From contig CADBEB010000022.1 of assembly GCA_902793605.1 (NCBI GenBank), positions 1-60,694 on the forward strand: a DNA stretch of 60,694 nt, written 5' to 3'. The DNA is from an uncultured Eubacteriales bacterium. Lineage in GTDB: Bacteria; Bacillota; Clostridia; Christensenellales; Aristaeellaceae. The notes under the pieces are model-generated. The model saw nothing but the letters and a program-made list of their open reading frames with translations. It ran no database searches and was not told where the DNA came from. Each line of letters opens with the position of its first letter. Within the stretch, counting starts at the first letter, position 1. The position numbers and the translations under genes were made by a program. Positions 8,360 through 16,116 of this stretch are shown here, in pieces.

Positions 8360-9172
8360 TCAGACCGGGGCGACGGTGGATCCGTCGCTCCGGAAGATGA
8401 TGGTTCCCGCGAGGTCGGTCCGGAGTACTTTTGCACCGATGGTTTCAAGGCGGCGGAGGACCTCCGTGTGCGGATGTCCGTAGCTGTTGCCCCGGCCAGC
8501 GGAGATAACGGCATATTGCGGCTGTACGGCGGTCAGGAAGGCCGGAGTGCTGGAGTCGCGGCTTCCGTGGTGGGCAACCTTCAGGACGTCCGCCTTCAGG
8601 TTTGCTTTGGCGTCGAGCATCATGTACTCGGACCAGTCTTCCGCGTCGCCGGTGAAGAGGAAGGAAGTATTGCCGTAATCGATCCGCAGGACGATGGAGG
8701 AATCGTTGGTCCGGTTTTCCCGGATGGCTTCCGGCCAGCAGTGCAGGATCGTGACGACAGCGTTTCCGAGTTTCAGTGTGTCGCCCTCTTCCGGAACAGT
8801 CACCGGGGCGTCCTGCTTTTTCGCGTATTTCAGCATGGCGTTGAAGCTCCTGGAATCCCACTGCAGGACCGGGCTCAGGACCAGGTCAACCTGAGCGGCG
8901 TTCAGCACGGTGGACAGGCCGTAGACATGGTCCACGTGCGGGTGGGTGGAGACCAGATAGTCGACATGGCGCAGGTTCAGCGTTTTCCGGACATAGGAAT
9001 ACACTTTGCCGGAGGCACCGTACGGACCGCCGTCAATGATCATGGTCTCGCCGTCGCAAAGGACGACGGCGCAGTCTCCCTGGCCGACGTCCAGGAAGTG
9101 TACCTCCAGATCCGCCAGCGCGATGGCCGGCGGGAGCAGGAGTGCCAGGATAAACGCTGCAATCCTCCTCAT
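8360..9172 (-). CDS. Exported ComEC/Rec2-like metallo-hydrolase
   Basis: A 20-residue signal peptide (MRRIAAFILALLLPPAIALA) leads into a complete metallo-beta-lactamase fold of the ComEC C-terminal type. Visible motifs are HFLDVGQGDC, STHPHVDHVYG (H-x-H-x-D-H), FTGDAE and VAHHGSRDSS. In ComEC this domain degrades the non-transported DNA strand. Stand-alone secreted relatives are common in Clostridia and may be extracellular nucleases or phosphodiesterases; which applies here cannot be told. The 270-residue protein has no membrane competence domain. It is monocistronic, with the start at ATG 9172. Confidence 0.88.
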   Translation of the reverse strand: MRRIAAFILALLLPPAIALADLEVHFLDVGQGDCAVVLCDGETMIIDGGPYGASGKVYSYVRKTLNLRHVDYLVSTHPHVDHVYGLSTVLNAAQVDLVLSPVLQWDSRSFNAMLKYAKKQDAPVTVPEEGDTLKLGNAVVTILHCWPEAIRENRTNDSSIVLRIDYGNTSFLFTGDAEDWSEYMMLDAKANLKADVLKVAHHGSRDSSTPAFLTAVQPQYAVISAGRGNSYGHPHTEVLRRLETIGAKVLRTDLAGTIIFRSDGSTVAPV

Positions 9173-9411
9173 GGTATTGTCCGATGACCGGGGTCCGTCT
9201 TTTCGGCAGCGGCCGGAAAGCTTCCGGTCATCTTAGGAGGATTGTAAGGCACGGCATGCCCGGAATACAGGACAGGCCGGGAAAGATAGGGAAGGTTATT
9301 TTGCATCCGGACTGCTTTTGATGCAGGTTTCAGAGCCGGCAGATCCAAAGTTGTACCCGTGCGACTGATGTGATAAAATCCTTTTATGCCATGCGAAAGG
9401 AAGTGATGATC

Positions 9412-9924
9412 ATGGCAGGATTTGTTCCGAAGGAAAAGATGAGCAAGAAAGCTCAGAAGGAACTCAATCGTCAGCGGCGCGTCACCTGGGGTTTCAGCCC
9501 GGTTACGGAGACCGTTGAGAGCAAGAAGATTTACTCAAGAAAGAAAAAAGCTCATGTCCGCGATGAATACGGAATGAGCTTTTTTCGTTTGCTTCTGTTT
9601 GCCGGATATCGACCGATTCGGCGTTTCCGGGAACAGACGTTCAAGCCTCGTTCCCGGCATATCCTGCGCAAGCAATTCTTCCGCCATCGCGCGGACATAG
9701 CGATCATCCTGAAATCCCTGATACCAGCACAGATAGAATGTACCGCCGATTTCCACTGCCTGCAGCATGATGCCTTTTTCCTGCATTACATGCCCTGCTG
9801 TCATTCTGATTCTTTTGCCGTATTCGCCGGTTCTGAGGATCCCCAGATAGCTGGCCATTATGCCCGTGCCCGCGTTTTTCCGCTGATCCGCAATCAGCAG
9901 GTCAAGTACGCCGTTCTGCTGTGA
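9412..9924 (+). CDS. Small basic protein, probably with a run-on C-terminus
   Basis: ATG 9412 behind AAGGAAG opens a convincing small basic protein. Its first ~50 residues include FVPKEKMSKKAQKELNRQRR and SPVTETVESKKIYSRKKK, the pattern of a small hypothetical protein I believe is common in Clostridia. From about 9585 the frame continues only over the antisense strand of a degraded gene, giving atypical residues up to 9924. A strong terminator hairpin (9544-9585) lies inside the frame where the real protein probably ended. I infer that a deletion removed the native stop. Function unknown. Confidence 0.5.
   Translation: MAGFVPKEKMSKKAQKELNRQRRVTWGFSPVTETVESKKIYSRKKKAHVRDEYGMSFFRLLLFAGYRPIRRFREQTFKPRSRHILRKQFFRHRADIAIILKSLIPAQIECTADFHCLQHDAFFLHYMPCCHSDSFAVFAGSEDPQIAGHYARARVFPLIRNQQVKYAVLL
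9544..9585. terminator. Bidirectional intrinsic terminator
   Basis: AAAAAAGCTCAT (9544-9555) and ATGAGCTTTTTT (9574-9585) are perfect inverted repeats around an 18-base loop, giving a G/C-closed stem with an A-run on one side and a T-run on the other. It lies within the end of the small basic protein frame and the end of the opposing remnant, and would serve both. Confidence 0.75.
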
Positions 9925-10021
9925 CTTCATCAGTTCCTGAACGATACCGCTGTACAGGCCGCACATGATCCGTATGTTTTGCTCTGCCATGAAACTTTTC
10001 AAATGGGAGCGGATAGATTTT

Positions 10022-10048
10022 CCAATGTCATTTAGATAATGACATTGG
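10022..10048. repeat. Perfect 11-bp inverted repeat
   Basis: CCAATGTCATT (10022-10032) and AATGACATTGG (10038-10048) flank a 5-base loop. It is not followed by a T-run, so it could be an operator or part of a decayed element. It lies in the remnant-rich stretch. Confidence 0.6.
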
Positions 10049-10066
10049 GCAAAAAGACACAGGAGA

Positions 10067-10101
10067 CTGACTATCAAAGAAATGGTAGTCAGTTTTTCTT
10101 T
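10067..10101 (+). terminator. Intrinsic terminator
   Basis: CTGACTATC (10067-10075) pairs with GGTAGTCAG (10084-10092, one G-T wobble), followed by TTTTTCTTT. No plus-strand gene ends just upstream, so it probably belonged to a gene now lost or to read-through from 9412. Confidence 0.65.
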
Positions 10102-10147
10102 AATAGAGGGCAGACAGCAATATAGTCATACGAAACAAGACAGATGA

Positions 10148-10175
10148 TTTCATCTGTTGCAAAACCGTGTATAAT
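10148..10175 (+). promoter_or_regulatory. Promoter of the candidate small RNA
   Basis: TTTCAT (10148-10153), 16 bases, then a perfect TATAAT (10170-10175). A start near 10182 would produce a ~130-base RNA ending at the terminator at 10263-10309. The -35 overlaps a small CAGATGA/TCATCTG palindrome (10141-10156). Confidence 0.5.
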
Positions 10176-10181
10176 ATAGTT

Positions 10182-10309
10182 GTTAGGCTACTCTGTAGAG
10201 GAAGCTTACTGCCGCCTGGGGCTTGACTTTGCGAGGGTCTGTTCGTCCAGGTCTGACAGGGAGGAGCTCCCGACTGATGAGGGATTCCACATCAGGAGGG
10301 GCTCCTTTT
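10182..10309 (+). ncRNA. Candidate structured small RNA or orphan leader
   Basis: Between a TATAAT-type promoter and a long terminator lies about 80 bases of GC-rich sequence with no credible coding frame. CCTGG (10216-10220) can pair with CCAGG (10249-10253), and the 3' end is a two-part hairpin with GGAGC (10263) paired to GCTCC (10301) and CTGATG paired to CATCAG, followed by TTTT. It may be an independent small RNA, or a riboswitch-type leader whose gene was replaced by the remnants downstream. I could not match it to a known RNA class. Confidence 0.4.
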
Positions 10310-10359
10310 CGTATGGAAAGGAAGAAACGGCAAATGTGAATTGCGCGGGTAAAGTTCAA

Positions 10360-10545
10360 TTGAAGCAAACGATATCCACGAAACAGTTTTTCTCCAGATG
10401 CAACGGCGGTAAACTCCCGAAACAGAAATTCAAAGGCTTCAGGCAATATTTGTGCACGCCTCTGGTTGAAGGATGAATTCGTTGGAGTATCCACGTTGAA
10501 GTTGAAATGCTCCAGAAGTTCATCCTTTAGTGACTTTCCTTCCAT
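10360..10545 (-). mobile_element. 5' remnant of an IS4-family transposase gene
   Basis: Reading leftward from ATG 10545, 62 codons match the N-terminus typical of IS4-family transposases in Clostridia: KSLKDELLEHFNFNVDTPTN, FNQRRAQILPEAFEFLFREF and a FRGYRLL motif that normally precedes the first catalytic DGS aspartate. Homology stops exactly there, so the DDE catalytic residues are missing. The ATG faces, and abuts, the nitrilase remnant. Inverted terminal repeats were not found. Confidence 0.7.
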
Positions 10546-10555
10546 GGAGATCCTC

Positions 10556-10864
10556 CATTATTCCAAGGTCCACATCTGTGCCTTTGATGATGAAAAAGTG
10601 CTGTCGGCAGGGGAGAATTTCAATGTCGGAGAGCTGGATTTCGGAAGGGGAACCGTGAAAATCGGTTCCATGATCTGTTTCGACAGGGAGTTTCCGGAAA
10701 GCGCAAGAATACTGATGCTGAAAGGGGCGGAACTGATCCTGGCGCCCAATGCATGCCCGATGGAAATCAACAGATTGTCCGCGCTGAGAACGAGGGCATA
10801 TGAGAATATGGTTGCTGTGGCAACATGCAATTATCCTGAGGGACAGCCTGACTGTAACGGCCAT
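10556..10864 (+). pseudogene. Internal fragment of a carbon-nitrogen (nitrilase-family) hydrolase
   Basis: About 103 codons carry nitrilase-superfamily core motifs: YSKVHICAF (the catalytic Lys region follows Y-x-K-x-H), GSMICFDREFPE with the nucleophilic cysteine in ICFDREFPE, and RTRAYENMVAVATCNYP. The N-terminal third with the catalytic Glu is missing, replaced by the transposase remnant, and the C-terminus is lost at about 10864 where sequence joins the CYTH-like remnant on the other strand. This is a fragment, not a working enzyme. Confidence 0.75.
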
Positions 10865-11331
10865 TTGCACCGCTTCGGTGGGAGAAAGCAGGCTGAGATC
10901 CGGGGTCTTCTCCGTTTTGACATCCGCATTGGCAGCAAAGCTCAGAGTCATTTTTGAATATCCCCAGTCGATCTCGGCCGGATACTGTCCTTTCTGAAGG
11001 GTAAGCCCGTCAGCGCGGGCTGTGGCCAAAGCCGAGTCCACATCGCCGTCCTGAACCGGATAGCGTATCTTGTAGGTGATCGTATACCGGGGTTTTCCTT
11101 CCTTTACGCGGATCCGGCTGACCCATCCGGCTTTCAGACAGTCTCTTGCCGGAGTATCCAGATAGATCACATCGATGCGCTCTGGTTCATCCTCAATCTG
11201 AAACACCTTCAGCATACTCTTTGTCAGCAGATGATCTTCCCCAGCACCATACTGCTGTCCAGCAGCAATTTGATTTCGCAGGCAAGATTTTTTCTTTGGA
11301 GCCAGTTTTTGATCTCCTTTATCAGGTTCAT
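10850..11331 (-). pseudogene. Frameshifted, truncated CYTH-like protein gene
   Basis: ATG 11331 follows AAGGAG and starts a protein reading EIKLLLDSSMVLG, after which the frame is lost; one base away it resumes as EDHLLTKSMLKVFQ... A run of four G around 11240 would restore the frame if it had five, so a single-base deletion (or sequencing error) explains it. The continuation (IDVIYLDTPARDCL, GWVSRIRVKEG, YTITYKIRYPV, EIDWGYSKMTLSF) resembles CYTH/triphosphate-tunnel-like hypothetical proteins. The C-terminus is cut at ~10860 by the junction with the nitrilase fragment. Confidence 0.6.
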
Positions 11332-11515
11332 TTGTCTCTTCTCCTTTCCCCCCCGTCCTTCCTCCGCTCCTGAGAAGCATGGAAGAGCGCGTATGCCTTT
11401 GACAAGGCTCGCAGGGGTTCCGCCTATGATTGTAGGAAACAGGATTGCCGATGTAAAGGGGGGAGAAAAAAATTCCGGAATCTCTTTCTGGAAGCGGTCT
11501 GTGCCGGAGTTTTTC

Positions 11516-11544
11516 TTGCCCGCTGTTCGGCTTTGGGGTATGAT
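11516..11544 (+). promoter_or_regulatory. Sigma-A-type promoter for the membrane protein gene
   Basis: TTGCCC (11516-11521), a 17-base spacer ending TTTGGGG, and TATGAT (11539-11544), about 57 bases before ATG 11602. The element is nearly identical in design to the one at 5770. Confidence 0.65.
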
Positions 11545-11601
11545 TAAGGAAAAGCCGGAAGGCAGGGATTGATCAGATGACCGGCGGGAGAGTGCGCTGA
11601 G

Positions 11602-12165
11602 ATGAAGAATGAAAATCACATCGAAAAAAAGGATTGTTCAGCCGGTACCGGCGTGAGAAATAAGTATCCGGCTTATTGTCTGCTCCTGATCGAAGCAGTG
11701 ATCCAGATTGCCGGAGGTATTTTCTACGATCAGACTCCCCAGGAAGTCTGGGCACTTTCCAACGCGATACTGTTTATGGTTCCGCTGGCGTTTGGTATCC
11801 GGTTTGGCTTACTGTGCCTTGTCCCTGTCGCGGTAAGCGAAATTGTGTGGTTCTGTATCCTGCTTAAAGCCGGTCCGCTGCTTCACCTGTTTTCCTTTGC
11901 GGTGACAATCATTGTTCTGGGTCGGGTGCGTGAAAAACTAAAGCGTTCACCGATTCCCCAGAGGGTGACAGTGAGCTGCATTCTGTACGAATTATCTCTG
12001 CTCGGTGAAGAGACTTTGTACTATGGCCTCAGGATGCTGTTTCTGAACCGACCTTTTACATGGGCAGATGTTTCCGGATCTTTTCTGTCCTGGGCAAATC
12101 CGCTGATGCTTCTCCTTCTGGTGTATTGCATCGTAAAAGAACGGAGTTCGGCAGGAGAGGGATAA
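11602..12165 (+). CDS. Integral membrane protein of unknown function
   Basis: The 187-residue protein has about five hydrophobic segments (~residues 25-45, 50-68, 70-90, 92-108, 155-180) and a basic loop RVREKLKRS after the fourth. Size and topology would fit an ECF-type substrate-binding S component or another small permease, but no family motif is clear to me. ATG 11602 follows GGGAGAG at a somewhat long distance. It is monocistronic, with its own promoter upstream and a terminator at 12195-12219. Confidence 0.7.
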   Translation: MKNENHIEKKDCSAGTGVRNKYPAYCLLLIEAVIQIAGGIFYDQTPQEVWALSNAILFMVPLAFGIRFGLLCLVPVAVSEIVWFCILLKAGPLLHLFSFAVTIIVLGRVREKLKRSPIPQRVTVSCILYELSLLGEETLYYGLRMLFLNRPFTWADVSGSFLSWANPLMLLLLVYCIVKERSSAGEG

Positions 12166-12194
12166 AGGTCACGGGTATTTAAGGAGCTACCTTT

Positions 12195-12219
12195 CCGGGA
12201 CTCCGGTCCCGGGTTTTTT
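12195..12219 (+). terminator. Intrinsic terminator
   Basis: CCGGGAC (12195-12201) and GTCCCGG (12206-12212) form a stem with a TCCG loop, followed by GTTTTTT. It ends the transcript of the membrane protein gene. Confidence 0.85.
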
Positions 12220-12240
12220 CATTTTTTTGGGAAATCCGGA

Positions 12241-12270
12241 TTGCATTTTTTTGCTTTACTGGGGTATCAT
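12241..12270 (+). promoter_or_regulatory. Promoter of the diguanylate cyclase gene
   Basis: TTGCAT (12241-12246), 18 bases, TATCAT (12265-12270); the GGGG just before the -10 matches the promoters at 5770 and 11516. ATG 12333 lies about 60 bases downstream. Confidence 0.55.
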
Positions 12271-12332
12271 ATAAAGTGCCTTCAGTGAACGGGGGGGACG
12301 TTCCGGTTGACGTGATGATCCGGGAGGAAAGA

Positions 12333-13412
12333 ATGATTCATGCGTATATTCTTCAGAACTGGGCGCTGATTCTTATTACGGTTGCATTTTTGATTTCCCT
12401 GAAAGTAACAGGCCATCAGGACAAATGGTCCGGAAAACGCATGTATTTTCTGGTTGGCGGAGTTTTTATCCTTTCCATTGTTGTATTCGCTGAGTTTTAC
12501 CTGGCGGACAAAGGCGGATTCCTGACGGTGCGTACCGTTTTAATGGCTGTCAGATACAGCGCGACACCCTTAATTGTCGCGATGATTATCTACACACTGA
12601 AGAAGAAAATGAGATGGAACATTTTTGTTCCTGCTTTGATGCTTGCTGTGATCAATTTTATTTCGATCTTTACAGGCATCGTATTCAGTCTTACGGAGGA
12701 TGGGACGCTTCAGCGCGGACCGCTTGGATATCTTCCGTATATCGTTGCAGGGTTGTACGGTGTCAGTCTGATTTACAGCCTTTATAAGAACAGCAACAAA
12801 CTCTATACAGAAATCGTGCCGATCGTTTATCTCGCCCTTGCCTTTGCTTCCGGCGTATTTCTGCCGTTCCTGTTTGGAAGGAATTACGCGACAATTTTCT
12901 GCACGACAATCATCATTGCTCTTTTCATCTATTATGTTTTTTCCATTCACCAGCTGAGCAAAAAAGACCCGCTTACCGGTACGCTGAATCTCCAGGCCTT
13001 TTATGACGACAGCACAGTCAATCCCAATGAAATCACCGCGCTGATATCCATAGATATGAACGGTCTTAAGGAAATCAATGATACCTTTGGCCATGCCGCG
13101 GGAGATGAAGCACTGATCACGCTTACAGCATGCTTCAAGCGTGTTTTGAACCAAAAACAGTCAATTTACCGAATGGGCGGTGATGAATTTGTTATTATCT
13201 GCCGGAATCTGTCACAGGACGCGGTCTCTGATCTGATTTCACGGATTCAAAGCGAGACAGCGAAAACAAAATACAGCAGTGCCGTCGGATACTGCTTTAG
13301 AGGAAACAGGAATATATCCATCAGTGAAATGCTGAAGGAATCGGATATGAACATGTACGCTGAAAAAGCAAAATACTATTCGGATATCAGAAAGGACCGG
13401 AGAAGAAGATGA
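12333..13412 (+). CDS. Membrane diguanylate cyclase (GGDEF)
   Basis: This enzyme makes c-di-GMP from two GTP. Residues ~1-205 contain six or seven membrane helices and residues ~210-355 a GGDEF domain: DPLTGTLN opening, DMNGLKEINDTFGHAAGDEAL, and the active loop MGGDEF (~residue 281). A canonical RxxD product-inhibition site is not visible before the loop. The membrane part, including the RGPLGYLPYI stretch, resembles that of the EAL protein at 108-1511. ATG 12333 behind GGGAGGAAAG is chosen over upstream in-frame starts. It overlaps the HdeD-like gene by four bases, so the two are translationally coupled. Confidence 0.93.
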   Translation: MIHAYILQNWALILITVAFLISLKVTGHQDKWSGKRMYFLVGGVFILSIVVFAEFYLADKGGFLTVRTVLMAVRYSATPLIVAMIIYTLKKKMRWNIFVPALMLAVINFISIFTGIVFSLTEDGTLQRGPLGYLPYIVAGLYGVSLIYSLYKNSNKLYTEIVPIVYLALAFASGVFLPFLFGRNYATIFCTTIIIALFIYYVFSIHQLSKKDPLTGTLNLQAFYDDSTVNPNEITALISIDMNGLKEINDTFGHAAGDEALITLTACFKRVLNQKQSIYRMGGDEFVIICRNLSQDAVSDLISRIQSETAKTKYSSAVGYCFRGNRNISISEMLKESDMNMYAEKAKYYSDIRKDRRRR

Positions 13413-13945
13413 ATATGGATTACAGGGTGAAACAGCTGATGCGGGGCAAACTGGTGCCCGCTGTTCTGAGTATTGTACTGGGGATCATGATTATTATCGC
13501 CCGCAGGGCTGCGGTGGATGTGCTGGTCAAGGTGATCGGCGGGCTTGTTATCGCGGCAGGGATTGGCTTCTTTGTCATTTATTTGACGAGAGAGGAAAAA
13601 ACCTCCGGGAATCTGAAGATGGTCATCATGTGTTCGCTCGTGATGATCCTGGTCGGTGTGCTGCTGTTCGTTTTTGCGCCGAATATCGTGGATATTTTTC
13701 CCGTCATCATGGGCGTATACCTGATCCTGAACGGACTGAGCCATATGACGGCAGGATATGTCGATCAGGACAACCGGCTGATCGCGTCCCTCATGGGTAT
13801 CGTCCTGATCGCCCTGGGAGTGCTGATCGTGCTTCAGCCGGCTTTCCTGGTGAATATGATTATGGTCTTTATCGGCGCCGCGTTTGTTGTCAGCGGAATC
13901 AGCGACATTCTGCTGGTGATCCGGGTCAACGGCGGCCTGATCTGA
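13409..13945 (+). CDS. HdeD/DUF308-family membrane protein
   Basis: The 178-residue protein has six short hydrophobic helices arranged as three similar pairs (SIVLGIMIIIA, MILVGVLLFVFAP, GIVLIALGVLIVLQP), the hallmark of the HdeD/DUF308 family. HdeD proteins protect enterobacteria against acid, but the biochemical role in Firmicutes is unknown. ATG 13409 overlaps the cyclase stop (ATGA), so it is probably made together with the c-di-GMP synthase. Confidence 0.88.
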   Translation: MNMDYRVKQLMRGKLVPAVLSIVLGIMIIIARRAAVDVLVKVIGGLVIAAGIGFFVIYLTREEKTSGNLKMVIMCSLVMILVGVLLFVFAPNIVDIFPVIMGVYLILNGLSHMTAGYVDQDNRLIASLMGIVLIALGVLIVLQPAFLVNMIMVFIGAAFVVSGISDILLVIRVNGGLI

Positions 13946-13965
13946 GCGTGATTTCCGAAACGAAG

Positions 13966-13994
13966 AACCCGCCCCTCATGCAGGGGCGGGTTTT
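13966..13994. terminator. Bidirectional intrinsic terminator
   Basis: AACCCGCCCCT (13966-13976) and AGGGGCGGGTT (13982-13992) form a perfect stem with a CATGC loop and T-run. It lies between the convergent HdeD-like and CotH genes. Confidence 0.88.
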
Positions 13995-14016
13995 CCGCTG
14001 AGCCTGTTCGTCCGAA

Positions 14017-16092
14017 TCAGATGGCCTCAGGCGGCATCGGCGGTTTCGGACCGAAGTATTTCTCCATTTCCTCATTGCTCAGGCCGAAGGCTTTTTTCGT
14101 AAAATCCCACAGCCGTGTCGGCCGTTTTCGGACCACGTTCCGGAGGCGTTCCACGCGCTTCTGCCAGTATTTGTAGGCGCCTTCCGCCGTTCTTGGCACT
14201 TCGGAAAGGATATCCCTGTCGTTTTCCGGTCCCCAGCGGTTCCAGTGCCGCTCCATCTCCGGTTCGATCAGTTCCACCAGTTCTTCCAGCACTTCCATCA
14301 TCGTGTCCGTCGTCAGTTTCCGATAGATTCCGCCGTATATGGTCAGGTACCGGTCCTTGTATTCCGGAACGGTCAGCAGCTTCCGGAAGATCGTATTGTC
14401 GTAGTTCAGCTGACCCATGCCGCTCTTTTTGGTATAACTCTTCGGACTGTCGAATCCGGAGTTCCACAGGCCGTAGTCCAGATCGTTGATCAGCCATTTC
14501 CATTTGCTGCCTGGAGCGTTCAGGCGGTAGATGCGGAAATTGCCGATATCGCTGTTGCCGAAGAACATCTCGAAGGCCATAAACCCGAAATAATTGTCCA
14601 CGTCGACGTTGTCCAGGATATACTGCAGATCCTCCTGCTTTTTGTCCGGCTTGCCGGCTTTGATCTTTTTGATCATGGCCTTGTATTCTGTATTGGATCC
14701 GCTCTTCGCTTTGCCGTTTGCCTGCAGCAGGGTCACCCGGTCCGCTTCCTCCAGGTCCAGCCCTTCGAACTGCGCGACCATATACTCATCCACCCGTTCC
14801 CGCAGGTTCATATGGCCCCAGTACTGACCGTTCAGATATACCGCATAGGGTTTCCATGCCTGATGGGCCACGCTGTACCCGCACAGATCAATCAGCCGGC
14901 TCTGAAACCCGTCCTGCAGCCGGGTCCACATGCAGTCGTTCCCGCTGTTCCTCAGCACGAAGCTTTTATATTCCTCATAATCCCGGTCCGGGAACAGTTT
15001 TGCTTTGAACGTTTTTTCACCGTATTTGCTTTTTGCTTTGAATTTGAAACTCTTCTGGGGCATGTCCAGCGAATAGTCGCCGTTCAGGGAGATATCAGCG
15101 CCCTGGCTGACGATCCTTTTTCCGGCGTCGTCGTACATCTCCACATAGCTTGCATATTTGACCCCGGAGTTCTTCACTTTCCGGTAAACGGTGTTTCTGA
15201 AGGGCAGGCCCTCTTTTTTGTTGACGCCCTTTCCAACGGTCAGCATCCCTCGTTTGCGATTCCACAGGTCGTCCGGATCCACCGTGACGGATACCACCGG
15301 CAGGCTGTGATCCACATGGATAAAGAACGTACCTGTCAGCGTATCGCCGGGCCGGATCATCCCCTCCGCGAAAGCCCTGGCCCGGATCACGGTCGTTTCG
15401 GTGATTTCCAGCGTTTCCCCGCCGTAAGGCGTTGATTCCTGCGTCGGCTCCGATCCGTCCAGGGTATAAAACACCTGTGTGTCTTCCGGGACGATGATCC
15501 GCAAATGCCGGGCCGAATCATAGAAACCGGGTTCTTCCGAGAAGGAAGGCGCCGCGGCATATCCGTCGAAGCCGTCGCCGTTTGCCGCGAAAGGCGTGGG
15601 CGGATCATAACAGTACTGACCGCCGTCCTTCGGATCCCGTCCGAAGGAGGTGTCCGTCTTCATTTCAGGAAGCGTGATCCGGTCATGCACAGCGCCTTCC
15701 GCGTCAGTCAGGATGATCATCTCTCCGCTCTTCCGGCTGATCGTGAAAGACGCATGAAGCTCCGTATCCGTACTCTTCTCCGGTTCCTTATCGCACAGAA
15801 TGACCCTGTATTCTCCGGGACGGATCGTCGCTCCGTCGGGAAACTGCCATTTCCGCGGCTTTTCCGGATTGTCGCTCAGCCCCCATCCGCTCAGATCCAC
15901 GGCAGTATCTCCGGAATTGAAGATCTCGACCCAGTCGGTATAATCCGCTTTCGGATAAGTGGCGACCGAATCATTGCTGGCCATCACTTCGCTGATCATA
16001 ATGACAGGAAGAAGCGTTTCCTCCGCAATCGCAGCATTCCGGACCATCGCCGTCAGAAGCAGAACCACTGCCAGGATCATGAACCGTTTCAA
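14017..16092 (-). CDS. Secreted multidomain CotH-kinase family protein
   Basis: The 691-residue protein has a signal peptide (residues 1-23). An immunoglobulin-like lamin-tail domain follows at ~30-130 (ISEVMASN, DWVEIFNSG, WGLSDNP), then a chitobiase-type C-terminal domain at ~180-255 (FYTLDGSEPT), then a CotH kinase-like domain at ~265-620 (KSFKFKAKSKYGEKTF, FVLRNSGNDC, LNGQYWGHMNLRERVDEY, INDLDYGLW). CotH in Bacillus phosphorylates spore coat proteins. Large secreted versions with lamin-tail domains are widespread and mostly uncharacterised; the domain mix suggests surface or polysaccharide association. It is 24 bases downstream of the S10 peptidase gene and probably in its operon. Confidence 0.9.
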   Translation of the reverse strand: MKRFMILAVVLLLTAMVRNAAIAEETLLPVIMISEVMASNDSVATYPKADYTDWVEIFNSGDTAVDLSGWGLSDNPEKPRKWQFPDGATIRPGEYRVILCDKEPEKSTDTELHASFTISRKSGEMIILTDAEGAVHDRITLPEMKTDTSFGRDPKDGGQYCYDPPTPFAANGDGFDGYAAAPSFSEEPGFYDSARHLRIIVPEDTQVFYTLDGSEPTQESTPYGGETLEITETTVIRARAFAEGMIRPGDTLTGTFFIHVDHSLPVVSVTVDPDDLWNRKRGMLTVGKGVNKKEGLPFRNTVYRKVKNSGVKYASYVEMYDDAGKRIVSQGADISLNGDYSLDMPQKSFKFKAKSKYGEKTFKAKLFPDRDYEEYKSFVLRNSGNDCMWTRLQDGFQSRLIDLCGYSVAHQAWKPYAVYLNGQYWGHMNLRERVDEYMVAQFEGLDLEEADRVTLLQANGKAKSGSNTEYKAMIKKIKAGKPDKKQEDLQYILDNVDVDNYFGFMAFEMFFGNSDIGNFRIYRLNAPGSKWKWLINDLDYGLWNSGFDSPKSYTKKSGMGQLNYDNTIFRKLLTVPEYKDRYLTIYGGIYRKLTTDTMMEVLEELVELIEPEMERHWNRWGPENDRDILSEVPRTAEGAYKYWQKRVERLRNVVRKRPTRLWDFTKKAFGLSNEEMEKYFGPKPPMPPEAI

Positions 16093-16116
16093 GCTTTTTT
16101 CCTCCGATCTTCGGTT

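Larger units (their letters stand above)
9535..10077 (-). pseudogene. C-terminal remnant of a condensation/acyltransferase-like protein
   Basis: The 180-codon minus-strand frame reads like the C-terminal part of a CAT/condensation-fold acyltransferase: a YGKRIRM segment followed by GIMLQAVEIGGTFYLC and a QGFQDDRYVRAMAEEL helix. The catalytic HHxxxDG portion expected upstream is absent, no good ribosome site precedes the first ATG, and the last ~20 residues run into a terminator hairpin. It is most likely a truncated gene. The family assignment is tentative. Confidence 0.4.

Noticed and set aside
9256..9321. 21-codon frame from ATG 9256 after AGGAGG
   Set aside because: The ribosome site is about 15 bases away and the peptide has no recognisable features.
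10182..10309. SRP RNA, tmRNA or a common riboswitch
   Set aside because: No conserved SRP tetraloop motif, tRNA-like domain or known aptamer core was found; kept only as an unidentified structured RNA.
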